Source: Sulfurimonadaceae bacterium (GTDB lineage Bacteria; Campylobacterota; Campylobacteria; Campylobacterales; Sulfurimonadaceae). Taken from it: a stretch of DNA of 64,000 nt. The stretch lies in NCBI GenBank assembly GCA_028683835.1, contig JAQUHB010000005.1, positions 42,187 through 106,186 on the forward strand. The letters are read 5' to 3'. The notes below the pieces were generated by a model, which made no database searches, was not told the DNA's origin, and saw only the letters and a list, made by a program, of their open reading frames with translations. Shown here one piece after another: positions 24,373 to 33,417 of the stretch (within the stretch, counting starts at the first letter, position 1; each line of letters begins with the position of its first letter). The translations under genes were made by a program, and so were the position numbers.

Positions 24373-25416
24373 ATGGATGCAAATAAACAAAAATCATTAG
24401 ACTTAGCGTTAAAACAAATAGACAAAACTTTTGGAAAAGGCACTTTGATGCGCCTTGGAGACAAAGAATTTGAACCAATTAAAGCAATTAGTACAGGTTC
24501 TTTAGGATTAGATTTAGCTCTAGGAATAGGCGGAGTACCTCAAGGTCGTGTTGTGGAAATCTATGGACCTGAAAGTTCTGGAAAAACTACTTTAGCACTT
24601 CAGATAACAGCAGAATGTCAAAAAAATGGGGGCGTTTGCGCATTTATAGATGCTGAACATGCGCTTGATGTTGTGTATGCAAAAAATCTTGGTGTTGATA
24701 TAGATAATCTTTTAGTTTCTCAACCAGATTATGGCGAGCAAGCTCTTGATATCGTTGAGACTATTGCACGTAGTGGAGCGATTGATCTTATCGTTATAGA
24801 TTCAGTTGCGGCTCTTACACCAAAATCTGAGATAGAAGGGGAAATGTCTGATCAAAATGTTGGAGTTCAGGCGCGTTTGATGTCAAAAGCACTTCGAAAA
24901 TTAACGGGTGTTTTACACAAAATGAACTGTACGGTTATTTTTATCAATCAAATTCGTATGAAGATTGGGATGATGGGATATGGTTCTCCTGAAACGACAA
25001 CGGGCGGAAATGCATTGAAATTTTATGCATCCGTGCGCATTGATGTTAGACGTATCGCTTCTCTAAAACAGGGTGAAAGTCAGATCGGTAACCGTGTAAA
25101 AGCAAAAGTTATAAAAAATAAAGTAGCACCACCATTTCGTCAGGCAGAATTTGATATTATGTTTGGCGAGGGAATCTCAAAAGAGGGTGAATTAGTCGAT
25201 TATGGTGTAAAATTAGACATCATCGATAAAAGTGGAGCTTGGTTCTCATATGAGGATAAAAAACTTGGTCAAGGACGTGAAAACGTTAAACAAAAGTTTA
25301 AAGATGAGCCGGAATTAGCTCGTGAAATAGAAGAAAAAATTAAAAACGCTATGGGCATGAGTTCTCTTATGACTATGGACGTATCAGATATAGAAGAAGG
25401 AGATTTAGATATATGA
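24373..25416 (+). CDS. recA: Recombinase RecA
   Basis: A 347-residue strand-exchange ATPase. Walker A is [10 protein letters not shown], Walker B lies in [10 protein letters not shown], and loop regions NQIRMKIG(M)[12 protein letters not shown] are typical. The C-terminus is acidic ([10 protein letters not shown]). The ATG at 24373 gives the start [20 protein letters not shown], which matches the Campylobacter form; a GTG four codons upstream is less likely. It overlaps eno by four bases (ATGA), so the two genes are coupled. Confidence 0.97.
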   Translation: MDANKQKSLDLALKQIDKTFGKGTLMRLGDKEFEPIKAISTGSLGLDLALGIGGVPQGRVVEIYGPESSGKTTLALQITAECQKNGGVCAFIDAEHALDVVYAKNLGVDIDNLLVSQPDYGEQALDIVETIARSGAIDLIVIDSVAALTPKSEIEGEMSDQNVGVQARLMSKALRKLTGVLHKMNCTVIFINQIRMKIGMMGYGSPETTTGGNALKFYASVRIDVRRIASLKQGESQIGNRVKAKVIKNKVAPPFRQAEFDIMFGEGISKEGELVDYGVKLDIIDKSGAWFSYEDKKLGQGRENVKQKFKDEPELAREIEEKIKNAMGMSSLMTMDVSDIEEGDLDI

Positions 25417-26681
25417 TTTTTATAGATAATGTAAATGCAATTGAAGTAATGGACTCTCGTGGGAATCCGACGGTAAAAACAACGGTAGAATTAAGTGATG
25501 GAACTGTAGCAACCGCTATTGTACCATCAGGCGCAAGTACGGGAAAGCGCGAAGCACTTGAACTTCGTGATGGCGGATCTCGTTACATGGGTAAAGGGGT
25601 ATTAAAAGCGGTTGAAAATGTAAACTCTCATCTTGCTGATGCATTGATTGGGATGAGTCCATTCAATCAAGCAATGATTGACGCTACAATGAAAGAGATT
25701 GATGGAACTGAAAACTATGGAAATATGGGTGCAAATGCTGTCCTTGGTGTTTCTATGGCAGTTGCTCGTGCAGCAGCGGCAAGTTTAAAAATGCCACTTT
25801 ACCGTTATTTAGGTGGAGCCAATGCTATGGTTATCCCTGCTCCGATGCTAAATATTATTAACGGTGGAAGCCATGCTGATAATTCTGTAGATTTTCAAGA
25901 ATATATGATTATGCCTATTGGATTTGAAAATTTTTCTGATGCACTTCAAGCATCTTCTGAAGTTTATCATAATCTAAAAGCTATTTTAAAAGCTAAAAAC
26001 CATAATACTGCACTTGGTGATGAAGGTGGTTTTGCACCAGATCTTTCTTCAAATGAAGAGCCTATACAAATTATCATGGAAGCAATCGCAAAAGCTGGCT
26101 ATGTTGCTGGAAAAGATATCGCTATCGCACTTGATGTTGCTGCTTCTGAGCTTGTTACTGATGGTGGATATCGTCTTGATTCAGAAAACCGTACAGTAAC
26201 ATCTGCACAACTCGTAGATTACTATGTTGATCTATGTTCTAAATATCCTATCGTTTCTATTGAAGATGGTCTTAGTGAAGATGATTGGGATGGATTTAAA
26301 TTGATGACTGAAAAACTTGGGGACAAGATCCAGATTGTTGGTGATGATTTGTTTGTAACAAATGCAAATATTTTAAGTGAAGGGATCAAAAAAGGAATAG
26401 CAAATTCTATTTTGATTAAGCCAAATCAAATTGGTTCAGTAAGTGAAACAATGTTAACAGTACGTTTAGCGCAAAGAAATGGCTATAAATGTGTTATGAG
26501 TCATCGTTCAGGTGAAAGTGAAGATGCATTTATTGCCGATTTTGCAGTTGCACTTAACTGTGGAGAGATAAAAACAGGTTCTACTGCACGTGGAGAGAGA
26601 ACGGCAAAATACAATCGTCTTTTAGAGATAGAGATCGAAGTAGGATATGGTGAATATTTAGGTTCACAACTTTTTAAATAA
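25413..26681 (+). CDS. eno: Enolase
   Basis: A 422-residue glycolytic/gluconeogenic enzyme that interconverts 2-phosphoglycerate and phosphoenolpyruvate with Mg2+. Conserved features are DSRGNPTV near the start, GASTG, the substrate loop, the metal ligands in [21 protein letters not shown] and GDDLFVTN, and the catalytic lysine region [10 protein letters not shown], followed by SHRSGE. It overlaps recA at its start. Its stop codon is inside a long perfect palindrome that separates it from the coiled-coil gene. Confidence 0.97.
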   Translation: MIFIDNVNAIEVMDSRGNPTVKTTVELSDGTVATAIVPSGASTGKREALELRDGGSRYMGKGVLKAVENVNSHLADALIGMSPFNQAMIDATMKEIDGTENYGNMGANAVLGVSMAVARAAAASLKMPLYRYLGGANAMVIPAPMLNIINGGSHADNSVDFQEYMIMPIGFENFSDALQASSEVYHNLKAILKAKNHNTALGDEGGFAPDLSSNEEPIQIIMEAIAKAGYVAGKDIAIALDVAASELVTDGGYRLDSENRTVTSAQLVDYYVDLCSKYPIVSIEDGLSEDDWDGFKLMTEKLGDKIQIVGDDLFVTNANILSEGIKKGIANSILIKPNQIGSVSETMLTVRLAQRNGYKCVMSHRSGESEDAFIADFAVALNCGEIKTGSTARGERTAKYNRLLEIEIEVGYGEYLGSQLFK

Positions 26682-26709
26682 GCTTGATAGAAATATTTCT
26701 ATCAAGCTT
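26680..26709. promoter_or_regulatory. 30-bp perfect palindrome at the end of eno
   Basis: The arm at 26680-26694 (AAGCTTGATAGAAAT) and its exact reverse complement at 26695-26709 form a spacer-free palindrome. It includes the end of the eno stop codon. No T run follows, so it is more likely an mRNA-stabilising or attenuating hairpin between eno and the next gene than a simple terminator. Confidence 0.6.
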
Positions 26710-26728
26710 CTGCATATAAGGTACAATT

Positions 26729-27007
26729 GTGAATCAAGATGAACTCTACGATGACATAGACAGGTCACAGTCAATTACAGAAAAATATTTTGGTTTGTCT
26801 GTAGGTAAATTTATCATTGCATTTTGTGTTGTTTTATTTTCGGGTGTTTATATTGGAAGTTTGCTTTATGGAACGAACTCATTGCAGGTATATATGAAGC
26901 TTGAAGATTACAATGGTTATCTAAAAGCACAAATTGTAACGTTAAAACAGCAAAATGCCAACAAACAAAAAGAGTATTTTGAACTAAAAGAGATCACTGC
27001 TCAATAG
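26729..27007 (+). CDS. Single-pass coiled-coil membrane protein, FtsB/DivIC-like
   Basis: A 92-residue protein starting at GTG 26729. A cytoplasmic N-terminus is followed by one membrane segment (GKFIIAFCVVLFSGVYIGSL, about residues 26-45) and a short periplasmic coiled coil (LKAQIVTLKQQNANKQKEYF). This topology and size are those of the divisome proteins FtsB/DivIC, and the eno-small membrane protein-AMIN order is conserved in Campylobacter. The sequence itself is too divergent for a firm call. Likely role in septum assembly (inference). Confidence 0.65.
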   Translation: MNQDELYDDIDRSQSITEKYFGLSVGKFIIAFCVVLFSGVYIGSLLYGTNSLQVYMKLEDYNGYLKAQIVTLKQQNANKQKEYFELKEITAQ

Positions 27008-27036
27008 GCTGACATTCATATAAAAAAGGTAGTACG

Positions 27037-27684
27037 TTGTTTAAATATATAGTTATATTTCTTCTCTCAATTGCTGTAATGGATGCAAGAGTAAACCCTT
27101 TCTTCCCGCCAAAAGATGATCAATCTCTCTCTATCACAACAAATACTCCAGAAGTACATGAACCTCTCAGACAAGCTACATTGTCACTTCCTTCAAGTGC
27201 CAGAATAATCAAAGAGGTCACTGTGGAATATATTAACTTAGATGGCTCCACCGAACGTAAATCTATCACGCTTGATAATAGTATTGATTGGCATATTCCA
27301 CTTGTACTGTCACAGGCAAATGTAAACAATACTGTTATGAATAATGTTCCCACAGTATCTAGACAGATTAAACAAGAGACTCAATACAAAGAATTAGCAG
27401 ATTTTAAATTCATATCTTTTGACTCTAAAGGTAAAACAATCAAACTAAATACAAAAGATAAGTATATTCGCAATTTTCTCATTGTAAATCCTTATAGAAT
27501 TGTTATAGATTTTAAGGGAGAATACAATTTTCGCTCTTTGTCTAAATTAATTTTAAATAATATAATTAAGTCTATACATATTGGAAATCATAATGGATTT
27601 TATAGGGTCGTTCTTGAGCTTGATGGGCAATACAAATATAGTTTTTTGCAAGAAGAGAATAGCTGTATACTTCATTTAAACTAA
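27037..27684 (+). CDS. AMIN-domain periplasmic protein
   Basis: A 215-residue secreted protein with a signal peptide (MFKYIVIFLLSIAVMDA). A variable N-terminal region is followed by an AMIN domain at about residues 125-215: FKFISFDSKGKTIKLNTKD, then NPYRIVIDFKGEY and FYRVVLELDG. AMIN domains bind peptidoglycan and target proteins such as AmiC to the septum. The Campylobacter gene at the same place encodes a glycosylated periplasmic protein (from memory). The start is TTG 27037 with AAGGT upstream; no ATG is available near the signal peptide. Confidence 0.8.
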   Translation: MFKYIVIFLLSIAVMDARVNPFFPPKDDQSLSITTNTPEVHEPLRQATLSLPSSARIIKEVTVEYINLDGSTERKSITLDNSIDWHIPLVLSQANVNNTVMNNVPTVSRQIKQETQYKELADFKFISFDSKGKTIKLNTKDKYIRNFLIVNPYRIVIDFKGEYNFRSLSKLILNNIIKSIHIGNHNGFYRVVLELDGQYKYSFLQEENSCILHLN

Positions 27685-27723
27685 TCCAAGGCTTCAAATA
27701 AAAAAATCAATTTAGGAATCTTT

Positions 27724-28992
27724 ATGCCAATTATTCAATTAACTGATCAAGAAGCACTTGATTATCATCAGTTCCCATCTCCTGGAAAAATATCTGTAGA
27801 ACCTACAAAGCCGATGAATACACAAAGAGATTTAGGTCTTGCTTATACTCCTGGAGTTGCAATTCCTTGTTTAGAGATTCAAAAAGATGCGGATAATGCA
27901 TATAAATATACCGCTAAATCGAACCTTGTTGCAGTTATTTCCAATGGAACCGCTGTTTTAGGACTTGGCGACATTGGTGCACTTGCATCTAAACCTGTTA
28001 TGGAAGGCAAAGGGATACTTTTTAAAAAGTTTAGCGGACTCGATTCTTTTGATATAGAAGTAGATGAAAAAGATATCCAAAAATTTTGTGATGTTATTAT
28101 TGCGATAGCTCCAACATTTGGAGGTATAAACTTAGAAGATATTAAAGCACCTGAATGTTTTGAAATAGAACGTATTTTAGTAGAGAGCTTAGATATTCCT
28201 GTTATGCATGATGATCAGCATGGTACAGCGGTTATAAGTGCGGCTGGTATTATCAATGCTTGCAAGATAACAAACAGAAAAATAGAAGAATTAAAAATTG
28301 TTGTTGTAGGTGCTGGTGCTGCAGCTATTAGCTGTGCTAGACTTTATAGACATTTAGGTGTGAAAAATATTTTTTTAATCGATTCTAAAGGTGTTGTAGA
28401 TGTATCTAGAGATGATATCAATGAATATAAAAAAGAGTTTATAGCTTTAAATCCAATGACACATGAAGAGGTTTTTACAAATGCCGACATCGTAGTGGGA
28501 CTCTCAAAACCGGGAAGTTTTACGGTAGAAGATGTAAAATTAATGGCCAAGGATCCTATTGTATTTACACTTGCGAATCCAACTCCAGAAATATTTCCGC
28601 AAGATATTATAGCTGTAAGACCAGATGCGATTATTGCAACAGGAAGAAGTGATATTGCAAATCAAGTTAACAATGTTTTAGGCTTTCCATTTATCTTCAG
28701 AGGGGCTATGGATGTCAGAGCAAAAAAGATCAACATGGAGATGAAAGTAGCGGCTTCTTATGCGCTTGCAGAGCTTGCATGCAAGGAAGTTCCAGAATAT
28801 CTGTGCGAGATTTATGATACGAAACTTTCATTTGGAAGAGATTATATTATTCCAAAGCCATTTGATAAAAGACTAATTGTTGAAGTAAGTGCCGCAGTTG
28901 CACAGGCAGCTATAAAAAGTGGATCTTCCATCATGAAAGATTTTGATATTTCTACTTATAAAAAGTCACTTGAATTAAAAATTAAATTGTAA
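27724..28992 (+). CDS. NAD(P)-dependent malic enzyme
   Basis: A 422-residue enzyme that decarboxylates malate to pyruvate. The N-terminal domain has LGLAYTPGVAIPCL and SNGTAVLGLGDIGALASKP, and the catalytic region HDDQHGTAVISAAG follows; the dinucleotide-binding loop is VVVGAGAAAISCARL (GxGxxA). The size is that of the short bacterial malic enzymes without a phosphotransacetylase domain. It would link C4 acids to the pyruvate pool used by PorCDAB. The gene overlaps the convergent GGDEF/EAL gene by 11 bases at their 3' ends. Confidence 0.93.
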   Translation: MPIIQLTDQEALDYHQFPSPGKISVEPTKPMNTQRDLGLAYTPGVAIPCLEIQKDADNAYKYTAKSNLVAVISNGTAVLGLGDIGALASKPVMEGKGILFKKFSGLDSFDIEVDEKDIQKFCDVIIAIAPTFGGINLEDIKAPECFEIERILVESLDIPVMHDDQHGTAVISAAGIINACKITNRKIEELKIVVVGAGAAAISCARLYRHLGVKNIFLIDSKGVVDVSRDDINEYKKEFIALNPMTHEEVFTNADIVVGLSKPGSFTVEDVKLMAKDPIVFTLANPTPEIFPQDIIAVRPDAIIATGRSDIANQVNNVLGFPFIFRGAMDVRAKKINMEMKVAASYALAELACKEVPEYLCEIYDTKLSFGRDYIIPKPFDKRLIVEVSAAVAQAAIKSGSSIMKDFDISTYKKSLELKIKL

Positions 28993-31066
28993 TCTCATCG
29001 TCCTCAAGGAGAGTTGGAGAGGGCTTTCCTATAAAATATCCTTGTGCGTATGTGATACCAATCTCTTCAATTGTTTTATATATTTCTCTGTTTTCAACAA
29101 ATTCAGCAAGAGTTTTTGTGCTAATAGCATCTGAAAAATTCGAGATTGCTTTGAATATTTGAAGTTTTTTACTATTGTTGTTTATCTCTTTTGTTATAGA
29201 GCCATCTATTTTTAAAATATCTATTTCGAATTCTGAGAAATAAGAAAAGTTTGAATACCCAGTTCCAAAATCATCAATAAGAATATTGCATCCAAACGTT
29301 TTAACTTTCAAGATAAAATCTTTAATCATATGAAAATTATAAAGATGTTCGGTCTCCAGAAGTTCAATATCAAGATTTGAGACTTTTGAGGATTCAAGTT
29401 GTGAAAAAAAGATTTCCATAAGCGGAATATTTGAGATATCTTGCATGGAGAAATTTATTGAAAACCTATAGTTATTGACTTTTGCCTTTTCTAAAGTATT
29501 TTCAATCACAATCTTTGTAATATCTTGATAAAGACTCGTTTGCTGGACGATCGGCAAAAAAGCATAAGGAGCTAAAACAGATCCGTCTTTATTTATGATC
29601 CTTACAAGTGCTTCATACTTTTCTATTTTTTTAGTTTTTATATTGAGGATTGGTTGATAAAAAGTAACGACTCGATCCTCAGTTATTGCATGTTCAACGA
29701 GGTTGATAGTATCAATATTTGTTTTGATGGTCTCTATGAAATTCATCTTTTTGTCAAAAAACATATAACGTATTTCTGGCAGTTTTTTGATATGTTTGAG
29801 AGTCATATCTGCATTTTCAAGCAATGGATATTCATGGTTAATGGCTATAGATACGCAGACATGTATTGAGATGTCAGAAAGAACAAAGTTATGAGACAAT
29901 ATGGTGTTGGAGAGGGAATTGGCAACTATTTTAGCATCATGAGAAGATATATGTTGTAGTAAAATAGCAAATTCATCGCCGCCAATTCTAAAATATTTTG
30001 GACTATATACTCTTAACATTTCTAATTGAATAAGTTTAGATATTTCTTGCAAGAGCTTATTGCCAATACTATTGCCATAAAGGTCATTCACTTGTTTAAA
30101 TTTATCTACATTGATAAGCAAAAGTGTATAGAGAGTATTTCCAGATGCCACTAATTGTTCAAATTCGTATCTATTGAATAACGATGTCAATTTATCATGC
30201 GTGAGTAAGTAATCCAGTTCTGTTTGCGTAATTTTGAGTGTCTTGTTTTCATTTGCTATTTTGATAAGAAGAAAGATAATAATGCCAAATAAAATTGAAG
30301 AGACAGTGATAATAAAAAATGTAAAATAATTAAGTATTTGCGTGTCATGTGTGGATATATTATCAAAGACTTTATTGGTGCTGCTTAGTTCTGTATTGAT
30401 ATTATTTTCTAAAATAACGTTTGCAAGTAAGATAAATTCTTTAAAATTATTTTTTAAATAACTAGCATGAAGATTAAATTTTGCAACAAACTCTTTTTGC
30501 TTCGGAGTATAGTTTTTATGAGACTCAAGTAATATGATATTTGAATTTATATAATCTGAGTCAAGAATTCTTCTTGCATTTGAAAAGGTTGTGATTAATG
30601 ATGTTATTTGCGAGTGGATGGGATTATTGGAGGGAAAAAGAGCATTACTTTTAGAAGCTTCTCTTAATAAAAAGATAAAAGAGTTTTTGATTCCTGCATT
30701 AATAATAAGATATTTTTGTATGTTGTTGATTTTATCATTCACGATAGGATTAAGTTTGTTCACTTGATTTTTGACATCTGCATAGTTGCTATCATTTAAA
30801 ATGGACTCATTTTTGAGATGATCGTAATCCAATTGGAGTAGGTTGACATATTTTGCTGTTGCGTCTTGATTATAATAAGCATAAATAGAGCTTTGGAGTA
30901 TATTATATTTCAGATCTGAATTGTCTCTTTCGATATGACTGATGGATGCTCTAAAACTTTTAATTTCGGATGAAAATTTTTGTTCATACGAGTAAAATGA
31001 TAAAATTATATAAAATAATCCACTGACTATAAGCAGTAGAAAAAAGATATTTTTATAAAGTTTCAT
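28982..31066 (-). CDS. Membrane GGDEF/EAL cyclic-di-GMP protein
   Basis: A 694-residue sensor. A membrane segment at about residues 7-25 and a second at about 247-270 enclose a helical periplasmic domain. The GGDEF domain has an intact G362-GDE-F366 active site (RIGGDEFAIL), and the EAL domain has E485-A-L487 (YEALVRI) and DDFGTGYSNF. Both synthase and phosphodiesterase motifs look complete, so the net activity cannot be predicted. Its ATG overlaps the stop of the upstream peroxidase gene by four bases, making an operon. Confidence 0.93.
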   Translation of the reverse strand: MKLYKNIFFLLLIVSGLFYIILSFYSYEQKFSSEIKSFRASISHIERDNSDLKYNILQSSIYAYYNQDATAKYVNLLQLDYDHLKNESILNDSNYADVKNQVNKLNPIVNDKINNIQKYLIINAGIKNSFIFLLREASKSNALFPSNNPIHSQITSLITTFSNARRILDSDYINSNIILLESHKNYTPKQKEFVAKFNLHASYLKNNFKEFILLANVILENNINTELSSTNKVFDNISTHDTQILNYFTFFIITVSSILFGIIIFLLIKIANENKTLKITQTELDYLLTHDKLTSLFNRYEFEQLVASGNTLYTLLLINVDKFKQVNDLYGNSIGNKLLQEISKLIQLEMLRVYSPKYFRIGGDEFAILLQHISSHDAKIVANSLSNTILSHNFVLSDISIHVCVSIAINHEYPLLENADMTLKHIKKLPEIRYMFFDKKMNFIETIKTNIDTINLVEHAITEDRVVTFYQPILNIKTKKIEKYEALVRIINKDGSVLAPYAFLPIVQQTSLYQDITKIVIENTLEKAKVNNYRFSINFSMQDISNIPLMEIFFSQLESSKVSNLDIELLETEHLYNFHMIKDFILKVKTFGCNILIDDFGTGYSNFSYFSEFEIDILKIDGSITKEINNNSKKLQIFKAISNFSDAISTKTLAEFVENREIYKTIEEIGITYAQGYFIGKPSPTLLEDDEITI

Positions 31067-31992
31067 ATTTTTTCTTTTAAAATCTTTGGAGTTTCTCCAT
31101 CGAGAGTTTCAAGAAATTTTATGATTTTGTCTATTTCTTGATCTGAAAGCTTACTCCCGAGTTGGTACCTAGCCATTGCTTTGACGGCATCTTTGAGTGT
31201 TTTTGCACTGCCATCATGAAGGTAGGGAGCCGTTTGTGATATATTTCTTAGTGTCGGAACTTTAAAGACATTTTTATAATCTGGATCATGCGTAATAGAG
31301 TAAAGGTCAGGATAATTTTTTTGATTTGTGTATTTTTCAAATAAACCGATTTTTTGCATAGAATTGCCCCCGAGGTTCATGCCGTTGTGGCAGGTTATAC
31401 AGCCTACTTGTTTAAAAAGAGTGTATCCATCTATTTCATCTTGAGATAAGCTTTTTTCTCCTCTTAGGTATCTGTCAAATCTTGAGTTTGGAGTTGTTAA
31501 AGCTTTTTCAAACTCAACAATGGCATCAATAACTTGTGAAAATTGTATGGAATTAGTTTTATATATCTGAAGAAAGAGAGATCTGTAAAGTTGCGAAGCA
31601 GATAGCTTTTTTTCTACATCTTTATTTGTCATATTGAGTTCTACAGGATTATAGATTGGAGCATTGGCTTGTTGATAAAGATCTTGTGCTCGACCGTTCC
31701 AAAATTGTTTAAAATTGTATCGTGCGTTTAAAACAGTGGGAGACTGTATATTTCCTTTTTTATTATAAACACCAAATGAGATCTTATTCCTGTCCGCCCC
31801 ACCACCGAAAAATATATCATGACAACTAAGGCATGCGACGCTATTTGTGCTTGATAAAATAGGATCGATAAATAAACGATAACCAAGCAATGCCTTTTGC
31901 TTATCATATTGTGCAATGAGTGGAATCGGTGAAACGGGCTCTTGAGCAAAAACAGTAAGGCCAAAAAATAACGTCAAAACAAAATATCTCAT
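31063..31992 (-). CDS. Di-haem cytochrome c peroxidase family protein
   Basis: A 309-residue periplasmic protein with a signal peptide (MRYFVLTLFFGLTVFAQ). Two c-type haem motifs are present: C54-LSC-H58 and C198-ITC-H202. The di-haem peroxidase layout is clear, with FGGGADRN, SPTVLNARYN and FWNGRA between them, and VPTLRNISQTAPYLHDG before the C-terminus. Members reduce H2O2 with electrons from cytochrome c; some relatives have other oxidative roles. It precedes the GGDEF/EAL gene with a four-base overlap, an unusual pairing that may couple redox state to cyclic-di-GMP. Confidence 0.9.
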   Translation of the reverse strand: MRYFVLTLFFGLTVFAQEPVSPIPLIAQYDKQKALLGYRLFIDPILSSTNSVACLSCHDIFFGGGADRNKISFGVYNKKGNIQSPTVLNARYNFKQFWNGRAQDLYQQANAPIYNPVELNMTNKDVEKKLSASQLYRSLFLQIYKTNSIQFSQVIDAIVEFEKALTTPNSRFDRYLRGEKSLSQDEIDGYTLFKQVGCITCHNGMNLGGNSMQKIGLFEKYTNQKNYPDLYSITHDPDYKNVFKVPTLRNISQTAPYLHDGSAKTLKDAVKAMARYQLGSKLSDQEIDKIIKFLETLDGETPKILKEKI

Positions 31993-32001
31993 AATTGGGT
32001 G

Positions 32002-32007
32002 ATTATA
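32002..32007 (-). promoter_or_regulatory. Probable -10 element of the peroxidase operon
   Basis: TATAAT on the minus strand, 10-15 bases before the peroxidase ATG. The leader would be very short, so a downstream part of the transcript start is uncertain; only the box is clear. Confidence 0.35.
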
Positions 32008-32016
32008 TCACACTTT

Positions 32017-32658
32017 TTAGATGAGTTGATAAAACTTTTTGAGCCCTTTTGCTGCCTTTTGATCGAGTGTATAAGAGATTTTCTCAAGATAATGTAGAAT
32101 CTCATTTTCTTCAATTCCCGTTCTTAAAGAAGCAGATTTGAGTATATATCTCGGTATTTTTACTTTAGTATTAGAAAATTTTTTTTCAATCTTTTTAATC
32201 TGATTTGAGTGCTTATGATAGGACAAAAGTGCAAAGACAAAAGGAAAGTGGTATTTTTCATTCCAGAGTTTTGCAAGATCAATATGAGGTTTTCCACTCA
32301 GGTAGTATTTAAGTGCTTTATCACCTATAAGCACTTCACCGTGAACTCCTAAAATATTTGCTAAGACATTTGAAGTTGCCGACTCTTTATCTTTTTTACT
32401 TTCATCACTTGGGATGACGATGACACTACATACCTCTTTTTTTGCGATGATACCAAGCTTTGCATATTTTTGTTTTTTTGCTCTGATACTGGAGATAAAG
32501 GCTGCATCCACTAGATGTTTTTTATAAAGAGTGTTTATTTTTGCAGGAACACTCTTTTTATATTCCATGGTCATAGATTCTCTTGAAGAGCGGCTGAAGC
32601 GTTTCATAAAAACGTGAAAAGGTAAAAGATTGAGATATTCTATTTTTCCAAAAACCAA
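32017..32658 (-). CDS. mqnA: Chorismate dehydratase MqnA
   Basis: A 213-residue periplasmic-binding-like enzyme that turns chorismate into 3-enolpyruvyl-benzoate, the first committed step of the futalosine menaquinone route. The start VFGKIEYLNLLPFHVF is the family hallmark (G.I.Y.N..P), with the substrate-pocket stretches AAFISSIRA and VLIGDKALKYYL further on. The likely start is TTG 32658 with GGAGGG nine bases upstream; a GTG at 32679 would translate that ribosome binding site. With mqnD in the same window, menaquinone synthesis by this pathway is well supported. Confidence 0.88.
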   Translation of the reverse strand: MVFGKIEYLNLLPFHVFMKRFSRSSRESMTMEYKKSVPAKINTLYKKHLVDAAFISSIRAKKQKYAKLGIIAKKEVCSVIVIPSDESKKDKESATSNVLANILGVHGEVLIGDKALKYYLSGKPHIDLAKLWNEKYHFPFVFALLSYHKHSNQIKKIEKKFSNTKVKIPRYILKSASLRTGIEENEILHYLEKISYTLDQKAAKGLKKFYQLI

Positions 32659-32679
32659 CTTAAAAATCCCTCCATACAC

Positions 32680-32689
32680 TTACATGTAA
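32680..32689. repeat. TTACATGTAA palindrome in the mqnA-moaD gap
   Basis: One of two exact intergenic copies, lying about 20 bases before the mqnA start and 25 bases before the -10 of moaD. Confidence 0.8.
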
Positions 32690-32713
32690 ACGAATTATAT
32701 CAACATTTTTCGA

Positions 32714-32719
32714 TATAAT
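32714..32719 (+). promoter_or_regulatory. Probable -10 element of moaD-moaE-moeA
   Basis: TATAAT within CGATATAATTTGC, 28 bases before moaD. No clear -35 is seen, as is common in this group. Confidence 0.5.
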
Positions 32720-32746
32720 TTGCTTAAAAACTAAAGAAGGTTATAT

Positions 32747-32968
32747 ATGGTACGAGTTGAATTTTTAGGTCCGATTCAAAAAGAACCGCTAAATATAGAA
32801 GCAAATACTCTTAGCGATGTTGCAAAAATTTTGAGCCAAGATGAGGAACTCAAAGAGTGGATTGCGACAAGTGCAGTAGCTGTTAACGACACGCTTGTCT
32901 CTTCTCTTGATATCTCTTTAAAAGATGGAGATAAAATCTCACTTTTACCTCCAGTTTGCGGTGGTTGA
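32747..32968 (+). CDS. moaD: Molybdopterin synthase small subunit MoaD
   Basis: A 73-residue ubiquitin-like sulfur carrier ending in the required Gly-Gly (PPVCGG). In its thiocarboxylate form it gives sulfur to precursor Z in the active site of MoaE. Strand pattern VRVEFLGPIQ and KDGDKISLLPPV fit MoaD. The ribosome binding site GAAGG precedes ATG 32747. moaE begins two bases after its stop and moeA follows, so sulfur transfer and metal insertion are in one operon; other moa/mob genes lie outside the window. Confidence 0.93.
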   Translation: MVRVEFLGPIQKEPLNIEANTLSDVAKILSQDEELKEWIATSAVAVNDTLVSSLDISLKDGDKISLLPPVCGG

Positions 32969-32970
32969 GA

Positions 32971-33417
32971 ATGTTAGAACTTTATAATGGTGCCCTCGAT
33001 GTTCCAGCTATATTAAAAAGATGGTATGAAGAAGAATCGCCGAATAATTATGGTGCTTACATCCCTTTTGTGGGAACAGTCAGAGCTGAAGATGGTATCG
33101 AAGGACTTAGTTTTGATATCTATGAGCCAATATTGCAAAGCTGGTTTAGTGCGTGGGAACAAAAAGCAAATAATAAAGGTGCCAAAGTCGTAATGGCGCA
33201 TTCCATCGGAGATGTTATGGTTCATGAATCCTCTTACATCGCAGCGGTTTTTTCACCTAAAAGACGTGTTGCACTAGAGTTGATTGATGAGTATGTTGAA
33301 GACTTTAAAGCAAGCGCACCTATTTGGAAATATGATATTATTGATGGTCTAAGAGTGTATGCAAAAGAGCGTTCAACACAGATCAAAGGCAGTGGACTTT
33401 TAGGAGTGATACAATGA
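32971..33417 (+). CDS. moaE: Molybdopterin synthase large subunit MoaE
   Basis: A 148-residue catalytic subunit that adds two sulfurs to precursor Z. Typical segments are YIPFVGTVRAEDG, a central AHSIGDVMVHESSYIAAVFS with the conserved histidine region, RVALELIDEYVEDFKASAPIWK and the conserved active-site Lys nearby. ATG 32971 (MLELYNGAL) is preferred over an in-frame ATG five codons earlier that lies within moaD. The stop overlaps moeA (ATGA). Confidence 0.93.
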   Translation: MLELYNGALDVPAILKRWYEEESPNNYGAYIPFVGTVRAEDGIEGLSFDIYEPILQSWFSAWEQKANNKGAKVVMAHSIGDVMVHESSYIAAVFSPKRRVALELIDEYVEDFKASAPIWKYDIIDGLRVYAKERSTQIKGSGLLGVIQ

